Positions 1 through 5,245 of a DNA stretch of 5,273 nt are shown here, in pieces. Position 1 is the first letter of the stretch, and every line of letters begins with the position of its first letter. The position numbers and the translations under genes were made by a program. The stretch is from Alphaproteobacteria bacterium (GTDB taxonomy: Bacteria; Pseudomonadota; Alphaproteobacteria; Micavibrionales; Micavibrionaceae). Below the pieces are notes generated by a model. It was not told where the DNA came from. It was given only the letters and a program-made list of their open reading frames with translations, and made no database searches. The stretch covers positions 1 through 5,273 of the forward strand of contig DAOWDF010000174.1 in the NCBI GenBank assembly GCA_030639165.1, given 5' to 3'.

Positions 1-339
1 AAAAAGCAAAATCAGATGCTATTGAACTCATCCATTATGGGGTGGTGCGCCAGCGCGCTTATACAGGCATCAGATATAATTAAACAATCTAGTGAAGACG
101 AAAATATATCAACTGTCGTAGATGCAGCAAGAAACGCATTTAACAAAGAAGTAGGTTCTATTCCATGGGATACATTAGCTCACTTCTCACTAATGCTACT
201 TAAAAACAGACGTAATAATGTCAATGACATAAAAATAACTGCAAAAATTAACGATGAGTTTTCATCTATTTATAACTCAATCATCTTTACTGATAGCTAT
301 AAATACGCAATAAAACCACCCCCTATGATGAGAGGGTGA
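1..339 (+). CDS. Hypothetical protein, 5'-truncated by the window edge
   Basis: The frame is open from base 1 (KKQNQ before the first Met at 16) to a TGA at 337-339, so the gene probably begins upstream. The ATG at 16 has no convincing Shine-Dalgarno sequence in the 15 bases before it. The visible 112 residues are polar and mostly helical-looking, with a hydrophobic stretch near GWCASALIQA and another near HFSLMLL. There is no signal peptide, no lipobox and no motif I recognise. The last codons (KPPPMMRG) are read through the hairpin that terminates the convergent lipoprotein gene, so the two 3' ends are tightly packed with 31 bases between stop codons. It could be the C-terminal part of a larger protein or a degraded remnant; I assign no function. 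Confidence 0.5.
   Translation, partial: KKQNQMLLNSSIMGWCASALIQASDIIKQSSEDENISTVVDAARNAFNKEVGSIPWDTLAHFSLMLLKNRRNNVNDIKITAKINDEFSSIYNSIIFTDSYKYAIKPPPMMRG
309..338 (-). terminator. Intrinsic terminator of the lipoprotein gene
   Basis: Read on the minus strand, CACCCTCT (338-331) pairs with AGGGGGTG (324-317) across the six-base loop CATCAT. This gives an 8-bp GC-rich stem with one U-G wobble, followed at once by GTTTTATT (316-309). It begins 32 bases after the lipoprotein stop codon. On the + strand the wobble becomes a C-A mismatch and the U-tract is poor, so it serves mainly the minus-strand gene. It lies inside the last codons of the + strand gene. Confidence 0.7.
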
Positions 340-370
340 TTTATAAAATCTCTAAAATATTTGAGGCTTA

Positions 371-850
371 TTAGTTAACTATTTTCCAGCTACCATCAGG
401 TTGCTCACAAGCAGTCCCATAAGCAGTTTCTTCACGTCCACCAACATAAATTGTCTGTTGATATTCACGGCAATAACTACCACTGGATTCACTGTAACCA
501 TCTTTTGTTGCAACTACTTCGCCTGAATTACCGCTCTCTGGGTTATTCCAAGAAATAGGCTCACCAATTGGCGCTGTTTGCGCTTCATAGCCAGCTTGTG
601 ACATATATTGCTGATCAGCTTTATCCAGAGATTTGCCAATCTCACTACCAACTAATGTACCAATCAAAGCGCCTGCTCCAGTTGCCCATAATTGGCCGCT
701 ACCGCCACCGATTTTTGATCCCAAAAGACCACCAATAACCGCGCCACCGCCTGCTCCAAGTAATTGCTTATTACCTTTTCCATTTAGGTTTTCACACGCG
801 CTCAAAGCGAACGTTGAAACAACCATCATTAAAAGTGCTAAATTTTTCAT
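371..850 (-). CDS. Glycine-zipper lipoprotein, rickettsial 17-kDa surface antigen family
   Basis: This is a 159-residue envelope lipoprotein. A short hydrophobic signal peptide with K2 ends in the lipobox LSAC, so Cys19 should be lipidated and the protein anchored, most likely in the outer membrane. A two-pass glycine-zipper segment follows: Gly at 32, 36, 40, 44 and 48, then at 60, 64, 68 and 72, both in strict GxxxG register. The C-terminal domain (about 97-159) has the family pattern of a W-NPxSG motif, then CREYQQT, GGREE, YGTAC and PDGSW; Cys127 and Cys148 could form a periplasmic disulfide. These match the Rick_17kDa_Anti glycine-zipper type with the related C-terminal antigen domain. 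Family members are linked to envelope structure and antigenicity, but no exact biochemical role is known to me. The ATG is well supported by AAAGGT (864-859 on the minus strand) 8 bases upstream. It is divergent from htpG and ends in its own terminator. Confidence 0.88.
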   Translation of the reverse strand: MKNLALLMMVVSTFALSACENLNGKGNKQLLGAGGGAVIGGLLGSKIGGGSGQLWATGAGALIGTLVGSEIGKSLDKADQQYMSQAGYEAQTAPIGEPISWNNPESGNSGEVVATKDGYSESSGSYCREYQQTIYVGGREETAYGTACEQPDGSWKIVN

Positions 851-884
851 CCGACTATACCTTTATTCTTAATTAATAAGTTAT

Positions 885-912
885 TTGACACTGCACTATA
901 TACATTTATAAA
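885..912 (+). promoter_or_regulatory. Probable sigma-70-type promoter of htpG
   Basis: A perfect -35 box TTGACA (885-890) is followed after 16 bases by TATAAA (907-912, 5 of 6 to TATAAT). It predicts a start near 919 and a leader of roughly 40 bases before htpG. I see no clear heat-shock sigma-32 consensus, so housekeeping transcription is the simplest reading. On the opposite strand TATAGT (900-895) is a possible -10 for the lipoprotein gene but lacks a good -35. Confidence 0.6.
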
Positions 913-960
913 AGTATTTCATAGGTAAATATACAAAACAGAGATTATGGATAACACATC

Positions 961-2925
961 ATGAGCGCACAAGAAAAACACATCGAAGAAGAAATACAAC
1001 CATCTGAGCAAGCCAAAAAGCAGGATTTCAGCGCAGACGTTTCACGTTTACTAGAAATAGTTGCTCACGCACTTTATACGAACCATGATGTTTTCCTGCG
1101 CGAGCTTATATCAAACTCAGCTGATGCTTGTGACCGCCTGCGCTATGATGCTATTGCCAAGCCAGAGCTTACAAAAGATAACCCAGAATTTCGTATCTGC
1201 GCCTATAAAGACACGACAAATCGCAGCCTAACCGTTGTTGATAACGGTATCGGCATGAACAAAGAAGAGCTTGGCGAAAATCTAGGGACAATTGCCAAAT
1301 CTGGAACTGCCGCACTTATGGAGCAGATGAAAGCGGCAAATGCCAATGATGATAAACTCAATCTTATCGGACAATTTGGAGTAGGATTCTACGCCAGCTA
1401 TATGGTTGCACATTCCATAGAAGTAGTCAGCCGCAAATCTGGATCTGATGATATATGGCTATGGGAATCAGACGGCAAATCAGGTTTTACAATACGTGAA
1501 GCAAACGAGCAAGAATCAGCACGCCTTGATGGCCAGCGCGGTACAGCCATCACCCTACAAATAAAAGATGAGGCTTGTGAATTTCTTCTAGATGAGAAAA
1601 TCATAACCACAATAAAGGAATATTCCGATCACATAAGCGTGCCAATATACCTTGGGCCGCCATCAGAAGTTGCCAAAGATAAAGATGCTAGCCCCGTCAA
1701 TGATGCATCGGCTCTATGGATGAAGCAAAAAAGTGAAATTACTACTCAGGAATATAATGACTTCTACAAACATACTTCAGGCGGTTTTGACGAGCCGGTA
1801 ATGACATCACACTGGAAAGCAGAAGGAGCGATCGAATTTACATCTCTACTCTATGTACCAATGATGCGTCCGTGGGATTTATTTGATCCATCACGCAAAC
1901 ATTCAGTTAAGCTATACGTAAAACGTGTGTTTATTACCGATGATATAGACACTTTAATGTATCCATGGCTGCGCTTCGTTCAAGGGGTGATAGACAGCGA
2001 AGATCTGCCCCTTAATATCAGCCGTGAAACTCTGCAATACAACCCCACAATCGAGAAAATTAAAAAAGCTGTCGCACGCAAAGTACTTGGCGATCTTGAT
2101 AAATTATCCCGCGATGATGAAGCTGGCTTCTCCGCATTTTGGGGGCAATTTGGCTCAGCCCTGAAAGAAGGATTATATGATGCACAAGAACATAGAGCCG
2201 CCCTGCTCAAAGTCTGCCGCTTCTACTCTACTCACGATAATGGCGATAAGTTCACATCTTTAGAAGAATATGTTGAACGCATGAAAGACGGACAAGACGA
2301 AATATACTATATAAGCGGAGAATCAACACAAACGATAAAGAACTCTCCACAGCTTGAAGGCTTTAAATCCAGAGGGATAGAGGTCTTATTCTTCACCGAT
2401 ACTATTGATGATTTCTGGCTGCAAACTGTGCAGGATTACAAAGAAAAGCCGTTCAAATCCATAACTAAAGGCGATATAGATTTAGATAAATTTGAGCCAT
2501 CTAGCGGCCCCAAGGATACGTCTGATAGTGATATTAAGCCCGATGAGCAGGATAATGAAGCAACGAGCAAACTCCTAACTACGCTACAAGACTTATTAAA
2601 AGATGATGTAAATAATGTCCGTAAATCAGGTCGCCTAACAGATTCCCCTGTATGTCTAGTCGCATCAGATGAGGGTGTTGATATGAATATGGAGCGCGTA
2701 CTAAAAATCCACCAAAAATATCAAAGCGATACTAAGCCGGTATTAGAGATAAATACTAATCATGCCCTAATAAAGAAGATGGCTAAATCCTGTGATAATG
2801 GAGGCGATATTACTGATGCGGCTTATCTGCTGCTTGATCAGGCAAAGATCATTCAAGGCAGCCCAGTTGATGACCTATCCGCCTTCACCCGCAGAATGTC
2901 TGACTTCATGAGCAAAGCGATATAG
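961..2925 (+). CDS. htpG: Chaperone protein HtpG (bacterial Hsp90)
   Basis: This is a 654-residue cytosolic ATP-dependent homodimeric chaperone that remodels client proteins, usually with DnaK. The N-terminal GHKL ATPase domain shows FLRELISNSADA (catalytic Glu48, Mg-binding Asn52), DNGIGM (94-99, with Asp94 for adenine), GTIAKSGT (109-116), the lid/Gly-rich GQFGVGFY (137-144) and GTAI (194-197). The middle domain carries the conserved RPWDLFD segment (303-309) and LPLNISRETLQ (349-359), whose Arg355 should contact the ATP gamma-phosphate. An acidic linker (about 512-537) leads to the C-terminal dimerisation domain with RLTDSPVCLV (558-567). There is no MEEVD tail, as expected in bacteria. 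About 20 extra polar residues precede the usual start of homology (FSADVSRLLEIV). An in-frame TAA at 952-954 fixes ATG 961 as the earliest ATG. The ribosome site is weak (GGA at 949-951). The gene is intact and single-cistron. Confidence 0.98.
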   Translation: MSAQEKHIEEEIQPSEQAKKQDFSADVSRLLEIVAHALYTNHDVFLRELISNSADACDRLRYDAIAKPELTKDNPEFRICAYKDTTNRSLTVVDNGIGMNKEELGENLGTIAKSGTAALMEQMKAANANDDKLNLIGQFGVGFYASYMVAHSIEVVSRKSGSDDIWLWESDGKSGFTIREANEQESARLDGQRGTAITLQIKDEACEFLLDEKIITTIKEYSDHISVPIYLGPPSEVAKDKDASPVNDASALWMKQKSEITTQEYNDFYKHTSGGFDEPVMTSHWKAEGAIEFTSLLYVPMMRPWDLFDPSRKHSVKLYVKRVFITDDIDTLMYPWLRFVQGVIDSEDLPLNISRETLQYNPTIEKIKKAVARKVLGDLDKLSRDDEAGFSAFWGQFGSALKEGLYDAQEHRAALLKVCRFYSTHDNGDKFTSLEEYVERMKDGQDEIYYISGESTQTIKNSPQLEGFKSRGIEVLFFTDTIDDFWLQTVQDYKEKPFKSITKGDIDLDKFEPSSGPKDTSDSDIKPDEQDNEATSKLLTTLQDLLKDDVNNVRKSGRLTDSPVCLVASDEGVDMNMERVLKIHQKYQSDTKPVLEINTNHALIKKMAKSCDNGGDITDAAYLLLDQAKIIQGSPVDDLSAFTRRMSDFMSKAI

Positions 2926-2949
2926 CATAACGCCACACCCACAGCTCTA

Positions 2950-2966
2950 CGCTAGCTTTGCTAGCG
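2950..2966 (+). terminator. Hairpin downstream of htpG
   Basis: CGCTAGC (2950-2956) and GCTAGCG (2960-2966) form a perfect 7-bp stem with a TTT loop, 25 bases after the htpG stop. No U-run follows; the next bases are CGCGGGGG. It may stabilise the mRNA end or assist termination, but it is not a classical intrinsic terminator. Repeat element A, 40 bases further on, could complete the job. Confidence 0.4.
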
Positions 2967-2980
2967 CGCGGGGGATAGCG

Positions 2981-2989
2981 TGATATAAT
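2981..2989 (+). promoter_or_regulatory. Extended -10-like sequence facing repeat element A
   Basis: TGATATAAT fits the extended -10 consensus TGnTATAAT exactly (TATAAT 2984-2989). No good -35 lies 16-18 bases upstream. Initiation would fall near 2996, about 10 bases before element A, with no + strand gene beyond it. In AT-rich DNA this can be chance, so it is a candidate only. Confidence 0.3.
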
Positions 2990-3006
2990 ATGATTTTAAA
3001 AAACGT

Positions 3007-3112
3007 TATAGTCACATGAATTAAGTTTAGTACAAGGCACTCGGAGTGAAGCGTATATTTCATACGTAAGCGACGAAGTAACGATGTAATAAGCTTAATT
3101 CATGTGACTATA
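3007..3112 (+). repeat. Palindromic intergenic element, copy A (106 bp)
   Basis: The ends are a perfect 19-bp inverted repeat, TATAGTCACATGAATTAAG at 3007-3025 and its complement at 3094-3112. The stem extends by further pairs (3026-3029 with 3090-3093, one a T-G wobble). Inside are two smaller hairpins: CACTCGGAGTG (3038-3048), and CGTAT/ATACG (3052-3056 and 3062-3066). Copy B has the same length with about 15 differences. On the minus strand the outer stem is followed after ACG by six T (complement of 2998-3003), so this copy could act as the terminator of the secreted-protein gene, whose TAA (3113-3115) directly abuts it. It also separates that gene from convergent htpG. No open reading frame is evident. 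The size and structure suggest a MITE, REP or RPE-like repeat; the family is not one I can name. Confidence 0.85.
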
Positions 3113-4225
3113 TTAATTACAGCTACCCGTACCAGATAAACTTGATGGCGGATCAAAATAACACCCAGGCGCAGGACAAACAGAATCAACATACTCATTG
3201 CCATCACTGTCAGACGATACAATATACCCTGTTTTTATAGGGGTAAGTGATGAACAATTAGTGCTATCTCGCAATCCCAGATAAGTTAGAGCATCATCAA
3301 ATGATGCTATAGCCCCTGCACTTGCAGTGCTCCAAGTCGGAACAACATTACCATTAAAGAATGCTGCCAAAGATGCATTACTCCAACTGCTAGGAATACT
3401 GTGAACGGTAACATCACAAGCAAGCTCTGTATCACTAGGTAAGTCAGGTGAACCATCCGCCCGGGGAGAAGCACATTGCTCTTCCTTTGTTCTGTAATCA
3501 TCACTAGCGCTATAATCCTCAAGATTATAGAAGAAATCATGATCAAGCTCACTTGCAAAATCGTAACATTTAGATCTAATCCAAACATCATTCATACGCT
3601 CACAACCACTATAGTCCGCCAAAGCCGCGCCAGTACCATCTAATGTAGGAATTTGCGCATAGCCATTATAATTTATGGCACGATCCCCAATCATTAGCTC
3701 GGGGAAATTATTCTCTATATAATATTGCTTACCAGTACATGGAGAAAGGTCACCAGCGTCTAGACTTCGCGTAGCTGCGCTTGTAACACCGCTAATCAAT
3801 TGATCAAGAACAAGTAATTCTATAGCAGCATATGTAACATATCCAGTGTAAGCTGATGCGCCACCACCATCATACGCCGCTCCATCCGCCGCGATAATAG
3901 CCAAAGTAATAGCCCCACCTAAATTACCAAGCGAATGGTCAGGGGAGCTAGGGAAGTGTTCGCCGCCATATTTAGAGAAGTGATTTGCAAACTCATCAAA
4001 ACATGTCATGGAAAGTACACTATCAGGGCGGGCTATCAAATTCTGGTTTTGGGTTATTTCACGCTGCCCCTCTTCCCAAGCCTTATCCTTAAAGCTCTCC
4101 CATATTTCAGGATCACAAGTTGCAGGAACTGATGAGCCCCCGCCTGCCGCAGCAGCATGGACCACACCAGTGCTAAAGCTAAGAAAAACAAAGACAACCA
4201 AAATCATGCGAACAAACAGAAGCAA
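3113..4225 (-). CDS. Cys-rich secreted protein of unknown function
   Basis: This 370-residue protein has an N-terminal signal peptide: Arg6, a hydrophobic core at about 7-17, and a likely cut after VHA (21-24... VHA at 22-24). The mature part has 11 cysteines (37, 75, 163, 208, 220, 251, 270, 324, 350, 355, 369), suggesting disulfides in the periplasm or outside. A conserved-looking block from Cys37 to about Phe79 includes CDPEIWES, REITQNQNLI and PDSVLSMTCFDEF. Residues 98-150 are Gly/Ala-rich with hydrophobic stretches (AITLAIIAA, AIELLVL), possibly a membrane-active segment. The start is TTG (4225-4223), chosen because AGGGA (4237-4233) lies 7 bases upstream; the ATG at codon 7 would be 25 bases away and would lose the only positive charge of the signal peptide. 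I have a faint impression of similar proteins near type IV secretion or conjugation genes in alphaproteobacteria, but nothing here confirms it. Confidence 0.8.
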   Translation of the reverse strand: MLLFVRMILVVFVFLSFSTGVVHAAAAGGGSSVPATCDPEIWESFKDKAWEEGQREITQNQNLIARPDSVLSMTCFDEFANHFSKYGGEHFPSSPDHSLGNLGGAITLAIIAADGAAYDGGGASAYTGYVTYAAIELLVLDQLISGVTSAATRSLDAGDLSPCTGKQYYIENNFPELMIGDRAINYNGYAQIPTLDGTGAALADYSGCERMNDVWIRSKCYDFASELDHDFFYNLEDYSASDDYRTKEEQCASPRADGSPDLPSDTELACDVTVHSIPSSWSNASLAAFFNGNVVPTWSTASAGAIASFDDALTYLGLRDSTNCSSLTPIKTGYIVSSDSDGNEYVDSVCPAPGCYFDPPSSLSGTGSCN

Positions 4226-4232
4226 AGCAAAT

Positions 4233-4237
4233 TCCCT
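4233..4237 (-). promoter_or_regulatory. Shine-Dalgarno site supporting the TTG start
   Basis: AGGGA on the minus strand, 7 bases before TTG 4225-4223. An in-frame TAG (4249-4247) lies not far upstream, so there is little room for another start, and no ATG or GTG codon is in between. Confidence 0.6.
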
Positions 4238-4340
4238 AATTACGAGCTACATCTACAATCAGTCTAACATATAGGAAAAGCAACTGCATAGTTTTGAATT
4301 TCATTTATATCAGTTAATCATAAAGAATTATCGATAACTA

Positions 4341-4446
4341 TATAGTCATATGAATTAAGTTTAGCACAAGGCACTAGGAATGAGACGTATAATTGATATG
4401 TGAGTGACGAAGTAACGATGTAATAAGCCTAATTCAAAAGACTATA
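4341..4446 (+). repeat. Palindromic intergenic element, copy B (106 bp)
   Basis: This is the same element as copy A, same length and orientation, about 91 of 106 bases identical. The terminal inverted repeat is imperfect (16 of 19: 4341-4359 with 4428-4446). One stem pair has changed from C-G in copy A (3015/3104) to T-A here (4349/4438), a compensatory change, while three other pairs are broken. The inner hairpin keeps pairing through a wobble (CGTAT/ATATG, 4386-4390 and 4396-4400). The core from GACGAAGTAACG through TAATAAGC is unchanged between copies. The right end overlaps the zincin-like gene: its last Leu codon and TAG stop (4444-4442) lie partly or wholly within the element. No U-run follows on the minus strand, so termination here is less certain than at copy A. 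Confidence 0.85.
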
Positions 4447-4873
4447 ACATGCCCTGATAGTGGCGATCAGTCATTTCCTGAACATCATCATCTGAAAAAT
4501 CAAAACACCGCCCTAGTTCTTCTATGATAATCTGGCGGATTAATGTTTGTAAATCATCCTCAGTATCACACCAAGCATCAAGCAAAGAACGCCTATAGAT
4601 TACCAAGACAGCATCAGTACTAGCAACTTTCCTCTCTAAGCCTGGTGATATTTCCTTGCCGCTCTTGTATAAAGCGAGCAGCTCAAAAGGATCGCTAAGC
4701 TCAAGATCTAGCTGCGTAGACTCATCGGCCATATCCTCTATAAGAATAGTTATATCTTCACAATCACATAACAGCTCATCTGGCAAAACCGGCAAAACCG
4801 CATTAGCCAACGTCTCCAAATCCTCAACACTTGGAGGAACTGTATAATTCATGATAATACTCTGACATTCCAC
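4442..4873 (-). CDS. Zincin-family (DUF1025-like) protein lacking the HExxH zinc site
   Basis: This 143-residue cytosolic protein has the layout of the minimal metallopeptidase family Zincin_1 (PF06262): an N-terminal helix (VEDLETLANAVLPVLPDEL, 16-34), a beta segment ITILIEDM (41-48), DPFELLALYKSGKEI (61-75), then VLVIYRRSLLDAWC (89-102), and an ending helix with FSDDD (126-130). The family normally has an HEIxHHxG zinc motif directly before FSDDD. Here the aligned residues are E118 E119 L G R122 C123 F D125: both first and second zinc-ligand His are replaced, only the Glu remains. The protein is therefore probably a catalytically dead relative. The frame is intact and full length, so it may retain a binding role. 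Start GTG (4873-4871) is strongly supported by GGAGGG (4887-4882) 8 bases upstream; the ATG at codon 8 has no such site. Its stop codon lies in repeat element B. Confidence 0.8.
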   Translation of the reverse strand: MECQSIIMNYTVPPSVEDLETLANAVLPVLPDELLCDCEDITILIEDMADESTQLDLELSDPFELLALYKSGKEISPGLERKVASTDAVLVIYRRSLLDAWCDTEDDLQTLIRQIIIEELGRCFDFSDDDVQEMTDRHYQGML

Positions 4874-4881
4874 GTAAAGAA

Positions 4882-4887
4882 CCCTCC
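4882..4887 (-). promoter_or_regulatory. Strong Shine-Dalgarno site supporting the GTG start
   Basis: GGAGGG on the minus strand, 8 bases before GTG 4873-4871. It is the best ribosome binding site in the window and rules against starting at the ATG seven codons later. Confidence 0.75.
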
Positions 4888-4908
4888 AATTAAAGCTGTA
4901 ATTATTAA

Positions 4909-4914
4909 TATAAT
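4909..4914 (+). promoter_or_regulatory. Candidate -10 box for the small ORF
   Basis: A perfect TATAAT, about 26 bases before the ATG at 4940. The position of a -35 box (CCAATT at 4886-4891) is poor, so this is weak support. Confidence 0.3.
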
Positions 4915-4939
4915 AGTTACATTATGGTGAGTCGCTAAA

Positions 4940-5101
4940 ATGAACAATAACAGAAATAAAGTATTACCCAACAAATATGCTTTTTATGATTTTTTAACAA
5001 GAATCATGTACAATTTAACAGTGGCCAAAAACTCAGTTACAATACTTATAGTGTTTTTAATTTTTAATTACACTAGGCAGCCGAGGAGAGTAAAATTTTA
5101 G
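4940..5101 (+). CDS. Possible small membrane peptide, 53 aa, ending inside repeat element C
   Basis: The frame ATG 4940 to TAG 5099-5101 encodes 53 residues with a polar, Asn-rich start (MNNNRNK), a hydrophobic stretch NSVTILIVFLIFNY (31-44) that could span the membrane, and a basic tail TRQPRRVKF. GGTGA (4926-4930) lies 9 bases before the ATG and matches part of the anti-Shine-Dalgarno target. From codon 36 onward the sequence is that of element C, so the C-terminal third, including much of the hydrophobic stretch, comes from the repeat. It may be a truncated older gene, a new fusion peptide, or chance in AT-rich DNA. No family is recognised. Confidence 0.3.
   Translation: MNNNRNKVLPNKYAFYDFLTRIMYNLTVAKNSVTILIVFLIFNYTRQPRRVKF
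5015..5043 (+). promoter_or_regulatory. Promoter-like sequence facing repeat element C
   Basis: TTAACA (5015-5020, 5 of 6 to TTGACA), a spacer of exactly 17 bases, then TACAAT (5038-5043, 5 of 6 to TATAAT). Transcription would begin near 5050, at the left end of element C, and run through it towards the ATG at 5246. It overlaps the possible 53-aa ORF. Confidence 0.45.
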
Positions 5102-5229
5102 CGTATATTAATACTTGAATTTTACGAGACCAGAAGCAATGCGTACGCATTGTTCGAATTTTAAAAGCAAACAAATCTATGATTTGCTTTGCGGATAACG
5201 ACGTGTAGGTGAAAATCAATAACACTATA
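5047..5229 (+). repeat. Large palindromic element C (183 bp), related to A and B
   Basis: The terminal inverted repeat is about 27 bp with about 22 pairs matching: it starts TATAGTGTT at 5047 and ends AACACTATA at 5229. Internal hairpins are GTAAAATT/AATTTTAC (5090-5097 and 5118-5125) with GTAT/ATAC nested in it, the perfect 16-bp palindrome CAATGCGTACGCATTG (5137-5152), and a stem at 5167-5192 (GCAAACAAATC with GATTTGCTTTGC, one bulge, loop TAT). It shares with A and B the TATAGT/ACTATA ends, a left core like AGGCAnnCGnGG, GCGTATATT, and a right core like TAACGAYGT, all in the same order and orientation. It looks like a longer member of the same superfamily with extra hairpins. No transposase is encoded. 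Confidence 0.75.
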
Positions 5230-5245
5230 CCAGGGGGAATAGGCG

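Noticed and set aside
633..872. Open frame of 79 codons on the + strand, antisense to the lipoprotein gene
   Set aside because: Its Pro/Ala-rich translation is just the complement of the glycine-zipper codons, and it has no independent ribosome site or domain.
1398..2210. Two minus-strand open frames (1398-1610, 1980-2210) inside htpG
   Set aside because: They are antisense to highly conserved HtpG coding sequence, with low-complexity Ser/Arg-rich translations.
3007..3112. Copy A as a cloverleaf tRNA-like gene
   Set aside because: It has a long outer stem and inner hairpins, but no anticodon arm, no conserved D or T loop bases and the wrong spacing.
3307..4274. Alternative frames overlapping the secreted-protein gene (3307-3591 minus; 3935-4132 and 4008-4274 plus)
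   Set aside because: The 370-codon frame with signal peptide, regular cysteines and a ribosome site explains the region; the others show no protein features.
4656..4847. 63-codon + strand frame, Ser-rich
   Set aside because: It is antisense to the zincin-like gene, whose family blocks are clear.
5136..5160. GTTCGAAT at 5152-5159 resembles a tRNA T-loop beside a hairpin
   Set aside because: The neighbouring stems do not form acceptor, D, anticodon and T arms with tRNA spacing; it belongs to the hairpins of element C.
3007..5229. Repeated palindromes as a CRISPR array
   Set aside because: The copies are far apart, separated by whole genes, over 100 bp long and unequal in size; there are no regular spacers or cas genes.
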